Source: Vandiemenella viatica
Taxonomy: Eukaryota; Arthropoda; Insecta; Orthoptera; Morabidae
Assembly (NCBI GenBank): GCA_031002005.1
Contig: CM061920.1
Location: 46,292,610 to 46,356,609, forward strand
Reading direction: 5' to 3'
DNA: 64,000 bases
Below, in pieces: positions 52,768-63,315 of the stretch. Made by a program: the position numbers and the translations under genes. The first letter of the stretch is position 1. Each line of letters begins with the position of its first letter. The notes beneath the pieces were generated by a model. That model saw only the letters and a program-made list of their open reading frames with translations. It ran no database searches and was not told the DNA's origin.

Positions 52768-55607
52768 CTATTTTAGAGTATTCCAATCCCGAATAGAACG
52801 AGGAAAGTAAGAATACATAAATGTATCAGTATGGCATCTTATCTCTCGAATCTTATCCCTTCTGTGATTGCGACCTAAATAGGTTGGCGGAAGAAGTATT
52901 TCGTTGCACTCGTAACTTAAAGATTTTCGCATATTCTCCAACAAATTTAAACGAAAACGACGTCGTCTGTCCGCCAAACAATCCCAGCCTAACCCACGTA
53001 TCAGCTCTGTGACACTTACATAAGGACTGTAACTAGCGGTCACGAAACGAGCGGCTCTCCTCTGTACTTTCTCTAACGTGTCAACGTGTCAATCAATCCC
53101 TTGCGATACGGATCCCAAATTGCACAACAGTATTCCAAATGCGGACGAACTAGTGTTTTGTACGCTATTTCCTTTGGTTGAGCACTGCAGCTTCTCAAAA
53201 TACGACCTATAAAACGTAGATTAGAATTAGCTTTGCCTACGACGGAAGTTATGTGCAAGTCCCATTTCATGTTGCTTTATACTGTTACGCCTAGATATTT
53301 CAGGGAATCGACCGTGTCAACAACCGAATTGTTAACTTTGTACTCGTGAGCAAACGGGGTCTTTTTATTACTTATTTGCATTGCCTTGCACTTTTTACAG
53401 TTACGTGTAAGCTGCCATTTACGGCACCATTCCGAAATAACATCCAGATCGCGCTGTATTTCTAAGCAATCGTCAGAGCACCCCACTTCCCTATAAATAA
53501 GTGCATCATCAGCAAAAAATCGCATCCTGCAATTAACGTAGTCACCGAGATCGTTAATAAAAATTCAGAAAAGAAGTGGTCCTATTACACTTCCTTGAGG
53601 AACGCCCGAAGTAACATCTAGCTTTGAAGAGGCTTCCCCGTCAACAACGACATACTGCGACCGACCAGTTAGAAAATCGCGGAACCATTCACAGATCTGA
53701 TCAGATATACCGTATGCTCGAATCTTCGCCAAAAGGCGGTTATGTGGTACAGAGTCAAAAGCCTTCTGGAAATCCAGGAAAATAGCATCAACTTGTGATC
53801 CTGCATCGATAACCTTCATTAGGTCATGTGAAAATAGAGCCAGTTGCGTTTCACACGAACGGTTCTTACGAAATCCGTGTTGGTTTGCTGTAAGTAACTC
53901 GTTTTCATCCAGAAACTTCATAACGTTAGAGCATATGACATGCTCCAGAATTCTACTGCAGACAGATGTTAGAGATACGGGTCGATAATTCCTAGGATCT
54001 CTCCGATCACCTTTCTTGAAAACGGGAATCACCTGCGCTATTTTCCAGTCAGAAGGTACTTTTCTTTCTTCTAAAGATTTACGAAATATATCTGATAGAA
54101 ATGGTTCTATTTCTTCCGCGTATTCCGAAAATAATCTTACTGGAATACCATCCGGACCCGGCGCCTTCCCCCACTTCAGGAGCTTTAATTGCTTTATGAT
54201 ACCTACACTATCAATTTGAACTGGATCCATCTCAAATCCTACACGCCGTGCAAAAGCGGGAATGTTTTCCATGTTTTCGTCAGTGAAAGAATTTTTAAAT
54301 TCGGTAGCCTTTTCGCGGCTGTCATCAACTTCCCGACCGTCTTGTAGTAGAACTGACATATTGTTGTCACTACCACTAACTTTTTTTACATACGACCAAA
54401 ATTTCTTTGGGTTTTCGTTGAGACTCTTAGAAAGTGAGTTGCATCTAAAGTCGTTAAAAGCGTCGCGCATCAAATTTTTAAAATGTTCTCTTGTCTCAGC
54501 TAACTTTTCTAAATCACTCCTATACATCGTCGTCCTTGAGCGTGCATGTATCTTCCTTTGTTTTTTAAGTAAGCGTTTGATTTCACTTGTATACCACGGC
54601 GGATCGTTCCCATCCCTGATTGTCCTTTTCGGTATATCTAAGTCCATACCTTCCCTGAGTATATGCATGAACCGAAGCCACATCTCTTCAACCGAGCCTC
54701 TTCCTTCTATAAAGGTAATGTAATTATCCCTCAAAAACGTTCTTAAACTCTCCTTTGGGGCCTTTTTAAACCTGTAAACGACCCTTTCTTTTTTCTTTTT
54801 GCGCGCGGCTATTGATTTTGCTGTAGCAATTACAGCTTTATGATCACTTATTCTCATGGTGGTAGAAATGTCCGTGAATAACTCAGGCCTATTGGTAACG
54901 AGAATATCTAAAATGTTTTCATTATCGTTGTGGCACCGCGTTCGTTCAGTGACGAGCTGCTCAAGATTAAGATCTGAGAAAAGGTCAAGAATAATTTCAC
55001 AGGATGTTTTATCCCGGCCACCAGTAACGTGGACGTATTTATTCCAGTCGATATACGGAAAGTTGAAGTCACCTCCTAGTATTATTGCATGATCTGGAAA
55101 TTGACGAGCTATATTACTTACATTAGTTCTTAAAGCCTCAGCAATAGATACATCTGCATCTGGTGGACGATAGAAAGACCCTAATACAAGTTTTGTCCTA
55201 GCTACTTTTAGTCTAATCCATAGGATTTCACAGACCGTATCGATATTTATTTCGCTACACGACAGGTGTTTACTAACAGCTATAAATACACCGCCTCCAT
55301 TGGAGTTCAACCTATCCTTACGGAAAACATTCATTCTATCGTTAAATATTTCTGCTGAACTTATATCCGGTTTTAACCAGCTTTCAGTACCTAATACAAT
55401 ATCTGCTTCTGTACTACTAATAATGCTTTCAAGCTCAGGCTGCTTATTACAAACACTTCTACAGTTAATACCGAGTACTTTTAATGGTCGAGACTGATTT
55501 ACGCTACTCCTAACATATGGTGCCGAATTTGATTGGGCTGCCCGTAACTGTGATCCCAGTTTCGGGTCTTCCTGCCTCAGCCTAAAAAATCCCCCAATGC
55601 ACTCCAC
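52768..55607 (-). pseudogene. CR1-like LINE ORF2 (endonuclease-reverse transcriptase), two nonsense codons and one 8-bp duplication
   Basis: The first 680 codons are open: LKVLGINCRSVCNKQPELES, GTESWLKPD, LGSFYRPPDADVSI, GGDFNFPYIDWNKY and ISDHKAV give the AP endonuclease; [50 protein letters not shown] and [16 protein letters not shown] give RT. A TGA at 53563-53565 replaces a Leu codon. In the same frame follow IFINDL and MRFFADDALIYREV (catalytic FADD). A TAA at 53277-53279 follows LGVTV. An 8-bp tandem duplication AACGTGTC at 53075-53090 shifts the frame before [16 protein letters not shown]. The last codons read YFPRSIRDWNTLK. Confidence 0.9.
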
Positions 55608-56563
55608 ACGGCCCCTGCCACCCGTGTAGCCGATTCACGTGTGTAGTGCACTCCTGATCTATCCAACGGAACCCTACACGACTCGACCACATGGCGAAGA
55701 TCTAGGAATCTGCATCCATGATTACCGCAGAAACGCCGCAGTCTCTGGTTTAGACCCTCGACTCGGCTCTGAACCAGAGGTCCACAGTCGGTTCTATCGA
55801 CAATGCTGCAGATAGTTAACTCAGCCGAAATCTTATGGTCATCAACCACAGAGCTCACCCTTTGAGCAAGCCGCCGGAAGGAAGAGACGATAGTCTCTGA
55901 CCCCAGGCGGCAAGCATCGTTGGTGCCGACATGAGCTACAATCCGCAGCCGGCTACACCTCGTCCGATCAATGGCATCCGGGATGGCCTGATCCACATCT
56001 TGGATCAGACCTCCCGGAATACACAATGAATGGACACAGGACTTCATCCCAGACCTATTAGCCAAGTCCCTAAGGGGTTCAATAAAACGCCTAACGTTGG
56101 AGCTACCTATCACCAAAATCCCCTTCTGTGGTCGCTCAGATCTTGCGGGCAGGGGGGCTGGCAACTCGCTGTTTGACGATTGTGGATCTGAACCAGACCC
56201 AGACAACACATCAAACCTGTTGGACAGTGGTACAAGTATGTCCTCCTGGGATTCAGACATGCACAACTGCCCCCGCATGCGGCGTCGACGCCCGGAAACC
56301 ACACGCCAGACACCGTCAGGTGACTGCCGCACAGGCTCCAAGGTCTCAGCCTGGACTACAGGTACGATGCTGGGAACAGGAGAACCCGCGATAGTACTAG
56401 CTTCAGCGGAGTCTCCCATAGCACATCTGCTGCAGTCGCCTACGGCAGCTTCCAGCCTTGTAACTTTCGTTAGCAAAGCTGCAAGCTGAGCGCGAAGATC
56501 AGCCTCCTCAGCCCGCGCCTGCACACAGCAATCACAGTCCCTACACATATTATTCCTAAACAA
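55577..56563 (-). CDS. CR1-like LINE ORF1 with SGNH-hydrolase (esterase) domain
   Basis: Intact 328-codon frame. Residues 4-40 hold a Cys cluster (CRDCDCCVQA) and a coiled coil (DLRAQLAALLTKVTRLEAAV). After a low-complexity linker, the SGNH domain shows GILVIGSSNVRRFIEPL (block I; second Ser of GSSN as nucleophile), IVAHVGTNDACRLG (GTND block III) and DRSGVHYTRESATRVA (block V; Asp/His pair, written DxxGVH). Esterase-type ORF1 proteins are known in CR1/L2-type LINEs and act with the RNA, possibly at membranes. The stop overlaps the first codons of ORF2. Confidence 0.85.
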   Translation of the reverse strand: MFRNNMCRDCDCCVQARAEEADLRAQLAALLTKVTRLEAAVGDCSRCAMGDSAEASTIAGSPVPSIVPVVQAETLEPVRQSPDGVWRVVSGRRRRMRGQLCMSESQEDILVPLSNRFDVLSGSGSDPQSSNSELPAPLPARSERPQKGILVIGSSNVRRFIEPLRDLANRSGMKSCVHSLCIPGGLIQDVDQAIPDAIDRTRCSRLRIVAHVGTNDACRLGSETIVSSFRRLAQRVSSVVDDHKISAELTICSIVDRTDCGPLVQSRVEGLNQRLRRFCGNHGCRFLDLRHVVESCRVPLDRSGVHYTRESATRVAGAVWSALGDFLG

Positions 56564-57514
56564 AAGCTACGGAGAAGATGAAAGATGAATTAACCGAGTG
56601 ATCCAAATAAACTGTTCACTACTTACAAACAACCGATAGACACGACTGGGAAAAGAAAACCTAAAGTCATGGCTACAGTCTTCTGGGACGCTGAAAGGGT
56701 TATTCTGGTCGATGTCCTTCCCCACGGCCAAACGATCAACTCTGAGGTGTTTTGTGCTACTCTTAGAAAATTGAAGAAACGGCTACAGCGTGTTCGTAGC
56801 CACAGAAATAAGAAAAACTTCTCATGACAACGCAAGACCTAACATAAGTCTTCGCACCCGAGAAGAGCTCACAAAACTTAGTGGACTGTTCTTCCTCATC
56901 CACCCTACTGACCCGATCTCGCACCGTTGGATTTCCATATGTTTGGCCCAATGAAGGACGCAATCCGTGGGACGCACTACGCAGATGATGATAAAGTTAT
57001 AGATGTAGTACGACACTGGCTCCGGCATCGACCAGTTGAATGGTACCGTGCAGGCATACAGGCCCTCATTTCAAGGTGGCGTAAAGTCGTAGCATTGAAT
57101 GGAGCTTATGTTGAAGAATAGTGTTGTGTAACCTAAAAGATTGGGAAATAACATGGTGTATTTGAATGCTGAATAAAACAACCCCTGTTTCAGAAAAAAA
57201 ATGTGTTGCGTTACTTATTGAACGACCCTCGTATTTATGTAAAATATCTGTAAAAATTTAATCTTGGTCTAAATATGTATGTAAAACAATTGTAAACACT
57301 AGAAGCTCTAGCTACATGGTCGCCATGACTGAAGGTCAAATAAATAATTTTTAAAAAAATATTCGCTGTAATAGTAAGTAATACCTATTTGATAGGTTTG
57401 AACTAGGGATGTAACGGATATCCGCAAATGCGGAACTTTCGCGTGAAATCCTATATCCGCTTTTGCAATTTTTAATGCGGATATATAGAGAATGTTCTGT
57501 TTACATCATAATAT

Positions 57515-58055
57515 GTAGGTATCCCAGAAAAACAATTCTTGTAAAAACAGGCCAAGTCTAGTGCTCGTGTAGTGACAAAAAGTTATGGAATCTTCTTCTG
57601 ACCCAAGTCTAAGCTTTGCAGTGTGAGTGTTCACTTCACTTTGTGAAACAAAATGGTTTATCTCCGTGTTATGTCTTTATTTAGAATAAGGAGAAAAGAA
57701 AAATCTGGCGACTTAGGCATAGTGCATGCCATATTTTAGTAAACCTATATAAACACTTTAAATGCATTGTTTTATCAAACTTACAAGTACAAAAAAATCA
57801 ATATTTTTTGCACTATTTCGAATTTGACAATTATATATTATGATTTCCAATTCAGTAAAAATTATGACATGCATAATAGCCAAGTCGCCATATTTTTTTA
57901 ATCTAAATAAAATCTATAATACCCAGAGAAACCATTCCATTTCACACTGTAAAGCTTAGACTTGGCTCAGAAGATCTCATAACTTTTTGTTATTACACGA
58001 GACGTAGCCCTTTTTTTTATATAAGGCACAAGAATTGATTTTCTGGGATCATTTA
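57515..58055. repeat. long inverted repeat (hairpin), arms of roughly 200 bp
   Basis: CCCAGAAAAACAATTCTTGT, ACAAAAAGTTATGGAATCTT, CCAAGTCTAAGCTTTGCAGT and ATCTGGCGACTTAGGC on the left are found inverted on the right (CCCAGAAAATCAATTCTTGT, ACAAAAAGTTATGAGATCTT, CCAAGTCTAAGCTTTACAGT, ATATGGCGACTTGGC). Loop about 100 bases. Just outside, 57404 begins AGGGATGTAACGGATATCCG, a hAT-like terminus. Confidence 0.75.
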
Positions 58056-58349
58056 TTTTTGTAAGTTGATCGCTTATTCTGAATTGTCGCTCAAATGTAA
58101 TGATTACATTCAAAAATCGGTAAATAAGATCATGCGACATAGCTAATTGCATCATCGTCAACTTATGTTACGCAGTCAAGGTGGAAGTGGCAACCGTTTC
58201 CAATTCAATAGCAGAAATATCAAAAGATATCGCTCAGTGGCCATCTTCTCGTACACAATAATTGACTATATTACATTGCTCGATCTAAATAGCAGTAAAT
58301 TATCTGACAAGGATTACACAAAGAAATAAAAAGGACGCAATGTTTCTAA

Positions 58350-59442
58350 ATGCTCCTCTACACAATCGCCCATGATGGGCAGTTAAAAAAGTGGCCATCA
58401 TCGTCGCGATCATGGATTTCTGGCTACACAATCGTGATAGCTCCTCTTTACAATCTCCAATGATGGGGGATTAAAAAAGTGGCCATCTTCGTCGCGATGA
58501 AGAGTTTCTGTCTGTGACTGTTGTCTGTTGAAAATGGATATCAAAGTGATAGCGGCTTGTGGTGATTACGGATTAATAATTTACTCTATGTTACGCAATC
58601 ATAATTTTATAGACTCCTTGAGGTTTTGTATTTCTTTGTTATGTTGGTTGATGGCTGAACTCAATCATCGCAAATTCTATTTACGAACCGTGCAACCTCA
58701 GAAGGAAGTCCGATGTAAATATTATGTCTGTAGTTTCGGCTGGTGTTGGCGGAACATTGAGAATAATTAATTTACTGAATTAAAGTTATGATAAGTACAA
58801 AGAAAGACGAAACTTTAATTAATCAGATAATTTCTATAACGTATTTAACTAAATAATAAATGATCATAATCTTCCGGAAATAACTGGAAAACATTACATA
58901 AGTACCAGGCAGAAATGATTCTATATGCTTAGTACATCAAAAACAAAACAAAAAAGGTCATGTAAACTAGATAGAGGAAGAGAAGATGGTGGATGCTATT
59001 TATTCACCGCAACTGAACAAGGTACAGATCCTCCTATTATTGTGCTAGGTATTAGGGAACGCTTGCATGCGACTTCGTTTTCACTTCTCCGTCTATACAC
59101 ATGATTTTTTCCCCCCCAGACAAACCATGAATAAAAAACTAACCGAACTTCTAGCAGAACCATGATCAGAATTTGATAACTTCGATCGCATGTCATCAAG
59201 CGACTTTGAATATCTAGTGCAAAAAATATTTCCATTGGTTGCGAAAAAAGTAATATTTTGGACGTCTGCGTGCGACTGGATGATGGGTGATTGTGTGGAC
59301 ATACGCACGATCATCGACACGCATTCCTTTGATGTACCGAAAACTAACCGATCGCTCACGATTATAGGCGATGATGGACACTCACAGACACAATCGTGTG
59401 TGCCTATAGTTGCCCATCATGGGTGATTATGCAGAGGAGCCT
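58350..59442 (+). mobile_element. PIF/Harbinger transposon remnant with duplicated left end
   Basis: The left end ATGCTCCTCTACACAATCGC and the inverted right end AGGCTCCTCTGCATAATCAC continue with CCATGATGGGCA. The flanks are TAA (58347-58349) and TAA (59443-59445), the 3-bp duplication of PIF/Harbinger. The left ~88 bases are tandemly repeated (GCTCCTCTTTACAATCTCCA from 58441, with TAAAAAAGTGGCCATC in both units). Coding remnants follow within. Confidence 0.75.
59155..59300 (+). pseudogene. PIF/Harbinger transposase N-terminal remnant
   Basis: The plus strand reads SEFDNFDRMSSSDFEYLVQK and IFPLVAKKV, matching the N-terminal NF.RMS..DFEYLL..I.P.I.KKD block of Harbinger transposases in insects. 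The catalytic DDE part is absent. An upstream frame (58528-58770, LNHRKFYLRTVQPQKEVR) probably belongs to the same gene or its Myb-like partner. Confidence 0.6.
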
Positions 59443-59548
59443 TAACACATACTGGCGGATCTAGGGACTGCGCAAATGCTGCTCCTTCGAACATTGTTTT
59501 GCCACCCTCATTGTCTCTACATCGAGTGTCGTCGCAGTCGTGGAGCTG

Positions 59549-59985
59549 AAAAAAAACTAAAAACACGCTTCCGTAGTAATGTGAACTAAAAGGTTAAAAA
59601 TAATCTTTAAATATCAAGATTTTGTTTAACAGTGATGGGACGTCCCAAAATACAGGAAAAATTAATTTTTTTGAATAAGCTTAAAGAATAAAGTCACTGA
59701 TTACAAAATTAACTTTAATGTAAAAAAGCATGGGGTGCTATATAAGTTATCTTATATTTGTAAAGGTAGAGTCATTGTCAAAAGTTGTGTAGAGAGCACC
59801 CCACGCTTTTTTTTTTTTTTTACATTAATTTTGTAATCAGTGACTTTATTCTTTAAGCTTATTCAAAAAATTAATTTATCCTGTATTGTGGGACGTCCCA
59901 TCACTGTTAAACAAAATCTTTATATTTAAAGATTATTTTTAAACTTTTAGTTCACGTTACTACGAAAGCGTGTTTGTAGTTTTTT
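59549..59985. repeat. long hairpin: ~190-bp arms, about 93% identical by eye
   Basis: The left arm contains AACACGCTTCCGTAGTAATG, TTTAACAGTGATGGGACGTC, AATAAGCTTAAAGAATAAAG and GCATGGGGTGCT; the right arm (59791-59985) contains the inverse of each with few changes. The loop of about 50 bases starts ATATAAGTTATCTT. No ORF. Confidence 0.85.
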
Positions 59986-60017
59986 AAACTACAATTTTAT
60001 TTTTAACTTTTTAGTTC

Positions 60018-60211
60018 AGATAGTTTCAAAAGTATGTTTCGTACTGTTGGCTTTTCTTCGCCAATTTCTCTTTATCTTTGTGTTGTAATTTCATTTTTAA
60101 TTATTACTTCCACGAGAGTTTCAAAAGTATGTTTCCTACTGTTGGCTTTTCTTCGCCAATCTCTCTTTATCTTTGTGTTGTAGTTTCATTTTTAATTATT
60201 ACTTCCACGAG
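60018..60211. repeat. tandem duplication, ~96-bp unit, two copies
   Basis: AGTTTCAAAAGTATGTTTC(G/C)TACTGTTGGC...TTATTACTTCCACGAG occurs twice in direct succession with three or four differences. Confidence 0.8.
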
Positions 60212-60419
60212 ATAAACACAATTAAATGGCAGCTCAGCCAGAGGTCCAATAGCAGGGTAAATGTTGAAGACTACTCTTCTATAATAGTACGAAGTAATGT
60301 TTCGAATACTCACTATTCAACATCACGTTAAGTGACTGCAGACAGAGAAACCTTTTTGGATAGGAGACAGTGGAAGACGATCGTCGTCAGCAACCAAGGC
60401 TCGTAAATCACACCCGGGA

Positions 60420-60890
60420 AACTGGAGATGGTCAAAGTAACGAGAATAGCAGGACGTTTTTAAGAGACTGCTGTATTGTCAACGGTTCTTAAAACGTGTG
60501 CAAATTTTTTCTGTTTTTCTGTCAAAGTAATGATAATATCAAGATATAGCTATGAAATTATTGTAATGTAATCAGTTATCAATACATCAGCAAAATTTCA
60601 AACAATTCAGACATCTGGAATTGGGTTAAAATTAAATTGCAAAATTTCACGACATTCAACCATTTTTCTTTTGTTACTGTCAAAGTAATGAGAATAGCAG
60701 AATATAGCTATGAAATACTTGTATTGTCACCGGTTCTTAATATGTGTACCAAATTTCAACCAGCTCGGACATCTGGAAGTGGGTCAAAATGGAGTTGTAA
60801 AATTCCATTACATTCCTACATACATACAAGTCAAGCTAATATAAAGCGTATAAAAATAGTCGCCGTGACATAAATTGTCACCCTTTAAAC
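60420..60890 (+). mobile_element. RTE-like LINE 3' region with ~157-bp tandem repeats
   Basis: GTCAAAGTAAtGAgAATAgC with ATATAGCTATGAAAT occurs near 60425, 60522 and 60679. The later units carry ACATCTGGAA(T/G)TGGGTxAAAAT. The end has ACATTCCTACATACATACAA and GTCAAGCTAATATAAAGCG, the kind of simple-repeat 3' terminus seen in insect RTE elements. No coding part was found. Confidence 0.5.
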
Positions 60891-60959
60891 ACAATTTTGT
60901 CGCACGGGGAAAGTTCCCCAGTTTGCTCTCCCCTCTAGATCCGGCACTGTGCATGCTTA

Positions 60960-61671
60960 AGGTTACGTTTACACTGGGACCGACTTCGACCGATTTTTCA
61001 CTCTGTCGATTGAAGTGATTACACTGGCCCAGAATTCGGGCGTTCTGGTGCTCACTGGATTGAAGTTACTCCAAACGACAGCGCGAGCCGTCCAGTACCC
61101 CGCCGTTTTGAAGAAACGTATTGAAAGGAGTTCGGGAATTTCCAGTCCTTTACGACCAAATGGTGTTTCCATGTGAAATTCTGTAAAATATTACGGATGC
61201 CAACCCTAGATGTGAAACCCCGGGGATACAATTCATTTTATTTATGTGTTTAATTTTATAATTATGTATAATCATCATATATATTATTTCTACAAGGTAA
61301 TTTTATGTCACAAGCCAATATCTCCATTCACACTTAACCGAAATCAACGAATGAGGTGTCATTTTAAAGCTTACGATCTCCACTTTGATCAAATCATACC
61401 TTAAGTAAGGAATTTTTCGGAATTCGACCCTTAAAGAGCAAAAATGTCAATATTTGAAAAATGCAGTTTCTTGTGTTACAGGGCGTTTATCTCCATGGAT
61501 AACTATCTGCAATCATTTAATGAGGTATCATTTTAAATATTAAGATCTCTACTTTGGTGATATGATATATTAAGTCTTCACGGGTTCTCCGCCGTATGAT
61601 GTTGAAGAAAAATAACGAGTTTTCGGCGGCTGGCTCTGCCACCATCTTCAGGTCTGATGTTATGCAGGCAG
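60960..61671. other. intergenic sequence without assigned element
   Basis: 60963-61200 is less AT-rich and begins GGTTACGTTTACACTGGGAC, which may be a transposon end. The two segments ATTTAATGAGGTATCATTTTAAA (61517) and CGAATGAGGTGTCATTTTAAAG (61347) form a diverged tandem pair of about 170 bp. Confidence 0.4.
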
Positions 61672-62023
61672 CTTCCTGTGTCATGGTGTATCACTTTTCA
61701 GCCAAAACTATCTAGCGCAGATCACTGGTGATTGTGTGTGGTAGTAGCACAGAGTCACTCGTCGATCACAACGTTGGCCTAATTTCGGTAACTGTGGGAG
61801 ATATGGTGGTTGAAATTGGTTGAGCAAGGATATTTTTGTATTTCGATCAGACATGTGTGTCCTATATTTTACTTTGCTGCCTGAACTACATAGCGCAGAT
61901 GACTGGCATTTGTGTGTGGTAATAGCATCGAGTGTCCCATCGTGCACTATGGTGGTTAGATGTCGGTAGCTGATAATCCAAATTCTTTACAAACACGAAC
62001 GAACTCGTGGGCACCAGCTAGTA
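61672..62023 (-). repeat. second copy of the Helitron-like head and ~183-bp satellite
   Basis: From 62023 downward the minus strand reads ACTAGCTGGTGCCCACGAGT, TTTGTAAAGAATTTGGATTA, then TAACCACCATAGTGCACGAT (type A monomer) and a type B monomer (GGCCAACGTTGTGATCGACG). About 1.7 monomers, in the same head-to-array order as 21197-22480. Confidence 0.7.
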
Positions 62024-62029
62024 ATATTC

Positions 62030-62759
62030 TAAAATTCCTTGAATTTTATTACTGGAAAGTAATCTGTCATGAACGGGCGGTAACTGATTGATATACCCTC
62101 CCCCCAAAAAAACAACAATCCACCAAATGGTCCATCTTGTCTGAAAGGAATAGCTCTTCGTAATCCTGAATCAGTTTTCTTCAAATTACTGTATCAAACG
62201 ACACTAATCTCATATTTAAACAGAAATTTACACTCATGAATTTCCTCTCGAAATTGAACAATTGACTGTAAACTAAGTTCCCTAAAATCTGCATTTACTC
62301 CTACTAAGAGTTTAAAATGTATTGCTGAACCATTTATGTTCACAGCAGCACCACCAGTTTGCGCAAGAATTAGATTAGAAGATAGTCCCAAAGTTTGATT
62401 CAATAGAAAATTAAAATTGTTAATTAATGTACTTTTTCCAGAACTGGCTTCCCTTGAACAGCAGTTCTTTTAATTGGAAGTTCTTTTTCACAACTTTGTA
62501 GATAAACTAGTATTTTGCTTTAAGATTGATTGTGATTCTCATGTTTTGGCCATAAGTGTATGCGCTAATTTAGAAATTATATACATATAGCAGGTCCAAA
62601 TTCTTAGTCACTAGGGCTTACCTAGTAGTACTAATCTGCAAGTTATTAGTCGTCTGTTCTGAACTAACTAGTCGCGAACTGAGGTGACAATAATCCTGTT
62701 AATTTAAAGTGCCAATTATTTTGTTAAAAAAATTACTTCCAAGTTTGAGTCATTGAGGA
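62030..62759. other. intergenic sequence without assigned element
   Basis: AT-rich, short frames only. Confidence 0.35.
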
Positions 62760-62909
62760 AGGAATATATGGAGAAGACCGAAGGGACCTTCATTCCCCAC
62801 TGAAATGAAGCCGGGTAGGGAGAAGTGGGGTGGGGAGGTTGCCATATTGGTCGGCCCTAGAATGGAAATAGGCACAAAAACCTCAAGGGAATCATACGAC
62901 AACCGTGGC

Positions 62910-63315
62910 AACACAATTTGATGATGGATTATTACGGAATTCGACGAGACAGACCAAAAATGAAGAATATATATAAGTATTTGATATTCTGCTTATTTCT
63001 CGAGATATATCATATTAAAAGTGAGGTGTTTTGGGTTGAAATTAGGAAGAAACATTTCCCCAAAGTCAAGGTTAGATTCTTATGCAACACGACGAGACAA
63101 ATCGGCAATAAAGAATAAAAATATTTCGAAATCTCGGTTAGTTCTCGAGATATACTGTCTCAGAAGTGAGGTGTTTTAGGTTGAAATTCAGAAGAAAAAT
63201 ATACCCAAAGTCAAATTTGATAATAGATTCTTATGTAAAACGACGAGAGAAATTGAAAGTAAACAATAAAATTTTTGGATATCTCGTTTAGTTCTCGAGA
63301 TATGCTGTCTCCAAA
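62910..63315 (+). repeat. tandem ~150-bp repeat, about 2.7 units
   Basis: CTCGAGATATxxxxT recurs at about 62998, 63144 and 63294. Each unit continues AGTGAGGTGTTTT(G/A)GGTTGA, CCAAAGTCAA and GATTCTTATG.AA.ACGACGA. Inverse of the array in copy A. Confidence 0.75.

Larger units (their letters stand above)
52696..56661 (-). mobile_element. near full-length CR1-like LINE, 3966 bp, with 7-bp TSD
   Basis: Flanked by TAAAGTC at 52689-52695 and 56662-56668, which splits the mariner exactly between TSKV and KVMATVFWD. The minus strand gives a short leader, ORF1 (SGNH-type esterase), ORF2 (EN-RT) and a 3' tail of TAGATG-like units. Only three disabling changes are seen in ORF2, so it is the youngest large element in the window. 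A truncated relative lies at 12943-14015. Confidence 0.9.
52000..57231 (+). mobile_element. mariner, interrupted by a CR1-like LINE
   Basis: The left end CTAGGGTCGTTAAATAAGTA and the inverted right end CGAGGGTCGTTCAATAAGTA, both followed by (A/C)(T/G)GCAACACATTTTTTT, are flanked by TA at 51998-51999 and 57232-57233. Transposase pieces: DVRSKQQAVNEFLLTENQR, VLSDLPRAGRPCTAVTP, IATGDETWVHHFETETKRP, then past the LINE KVMATVFWDAERVILVDVLP, HDNARPNISLRTREE and PMKDAIRGTHYADD to LNGAYVEE. Without the LINE the element is about 1.26 kb, the usual mariner length. Frameshifts make it inactive. Confidence 0.9.
51300..57361 (+). mobile_element. LINE family X 3' region, interrupted by a mariner
   Basis: 51300-51997 contains RLGHGRYPSHLFKIGVVHF, PYCPEDQEDVTNINHIILAC and a stop, the C-terminal zinc-motif end of a LINE protein related to 47046-47660. 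The 3' UTR resumes after the mariner at 57234 and ends CTGAAGGTCAAATAAATAAT plus A-rich tail at about 57361, the same 3' end as the 47.6 kb copy. The outermost and therefore oldest layer of the nest. Confidence 0.75.
59450..60949. mobile_element. composite element with hAT-like ends enclosing a hairpin and tandem repeats
   Basis: The left end TACTGGCGGATCTAGGG (59450) pairs with the inverted right end CAGTGCCGGATCTAGAGGG (60949). The flanking octamers do not match, so the boundaries are provisional. Inside are a ~190-bp-arm hairpin, a ~96-bp tandem duplication and an RTE-like 3' tail. Confidence 0.4.

Noticed and set aside
54262..54723. Plus-strand 153-codon ORF
   Set aside because: Antisense to the CR1 ORF2; hydrophobic composition follows from the opposite-strand codons.
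59450..60949. Single hAT element of 1.5 kb
   Set aside because: The ends look related but the flanking octamers differ completely, so I list it only as a provisional composite.
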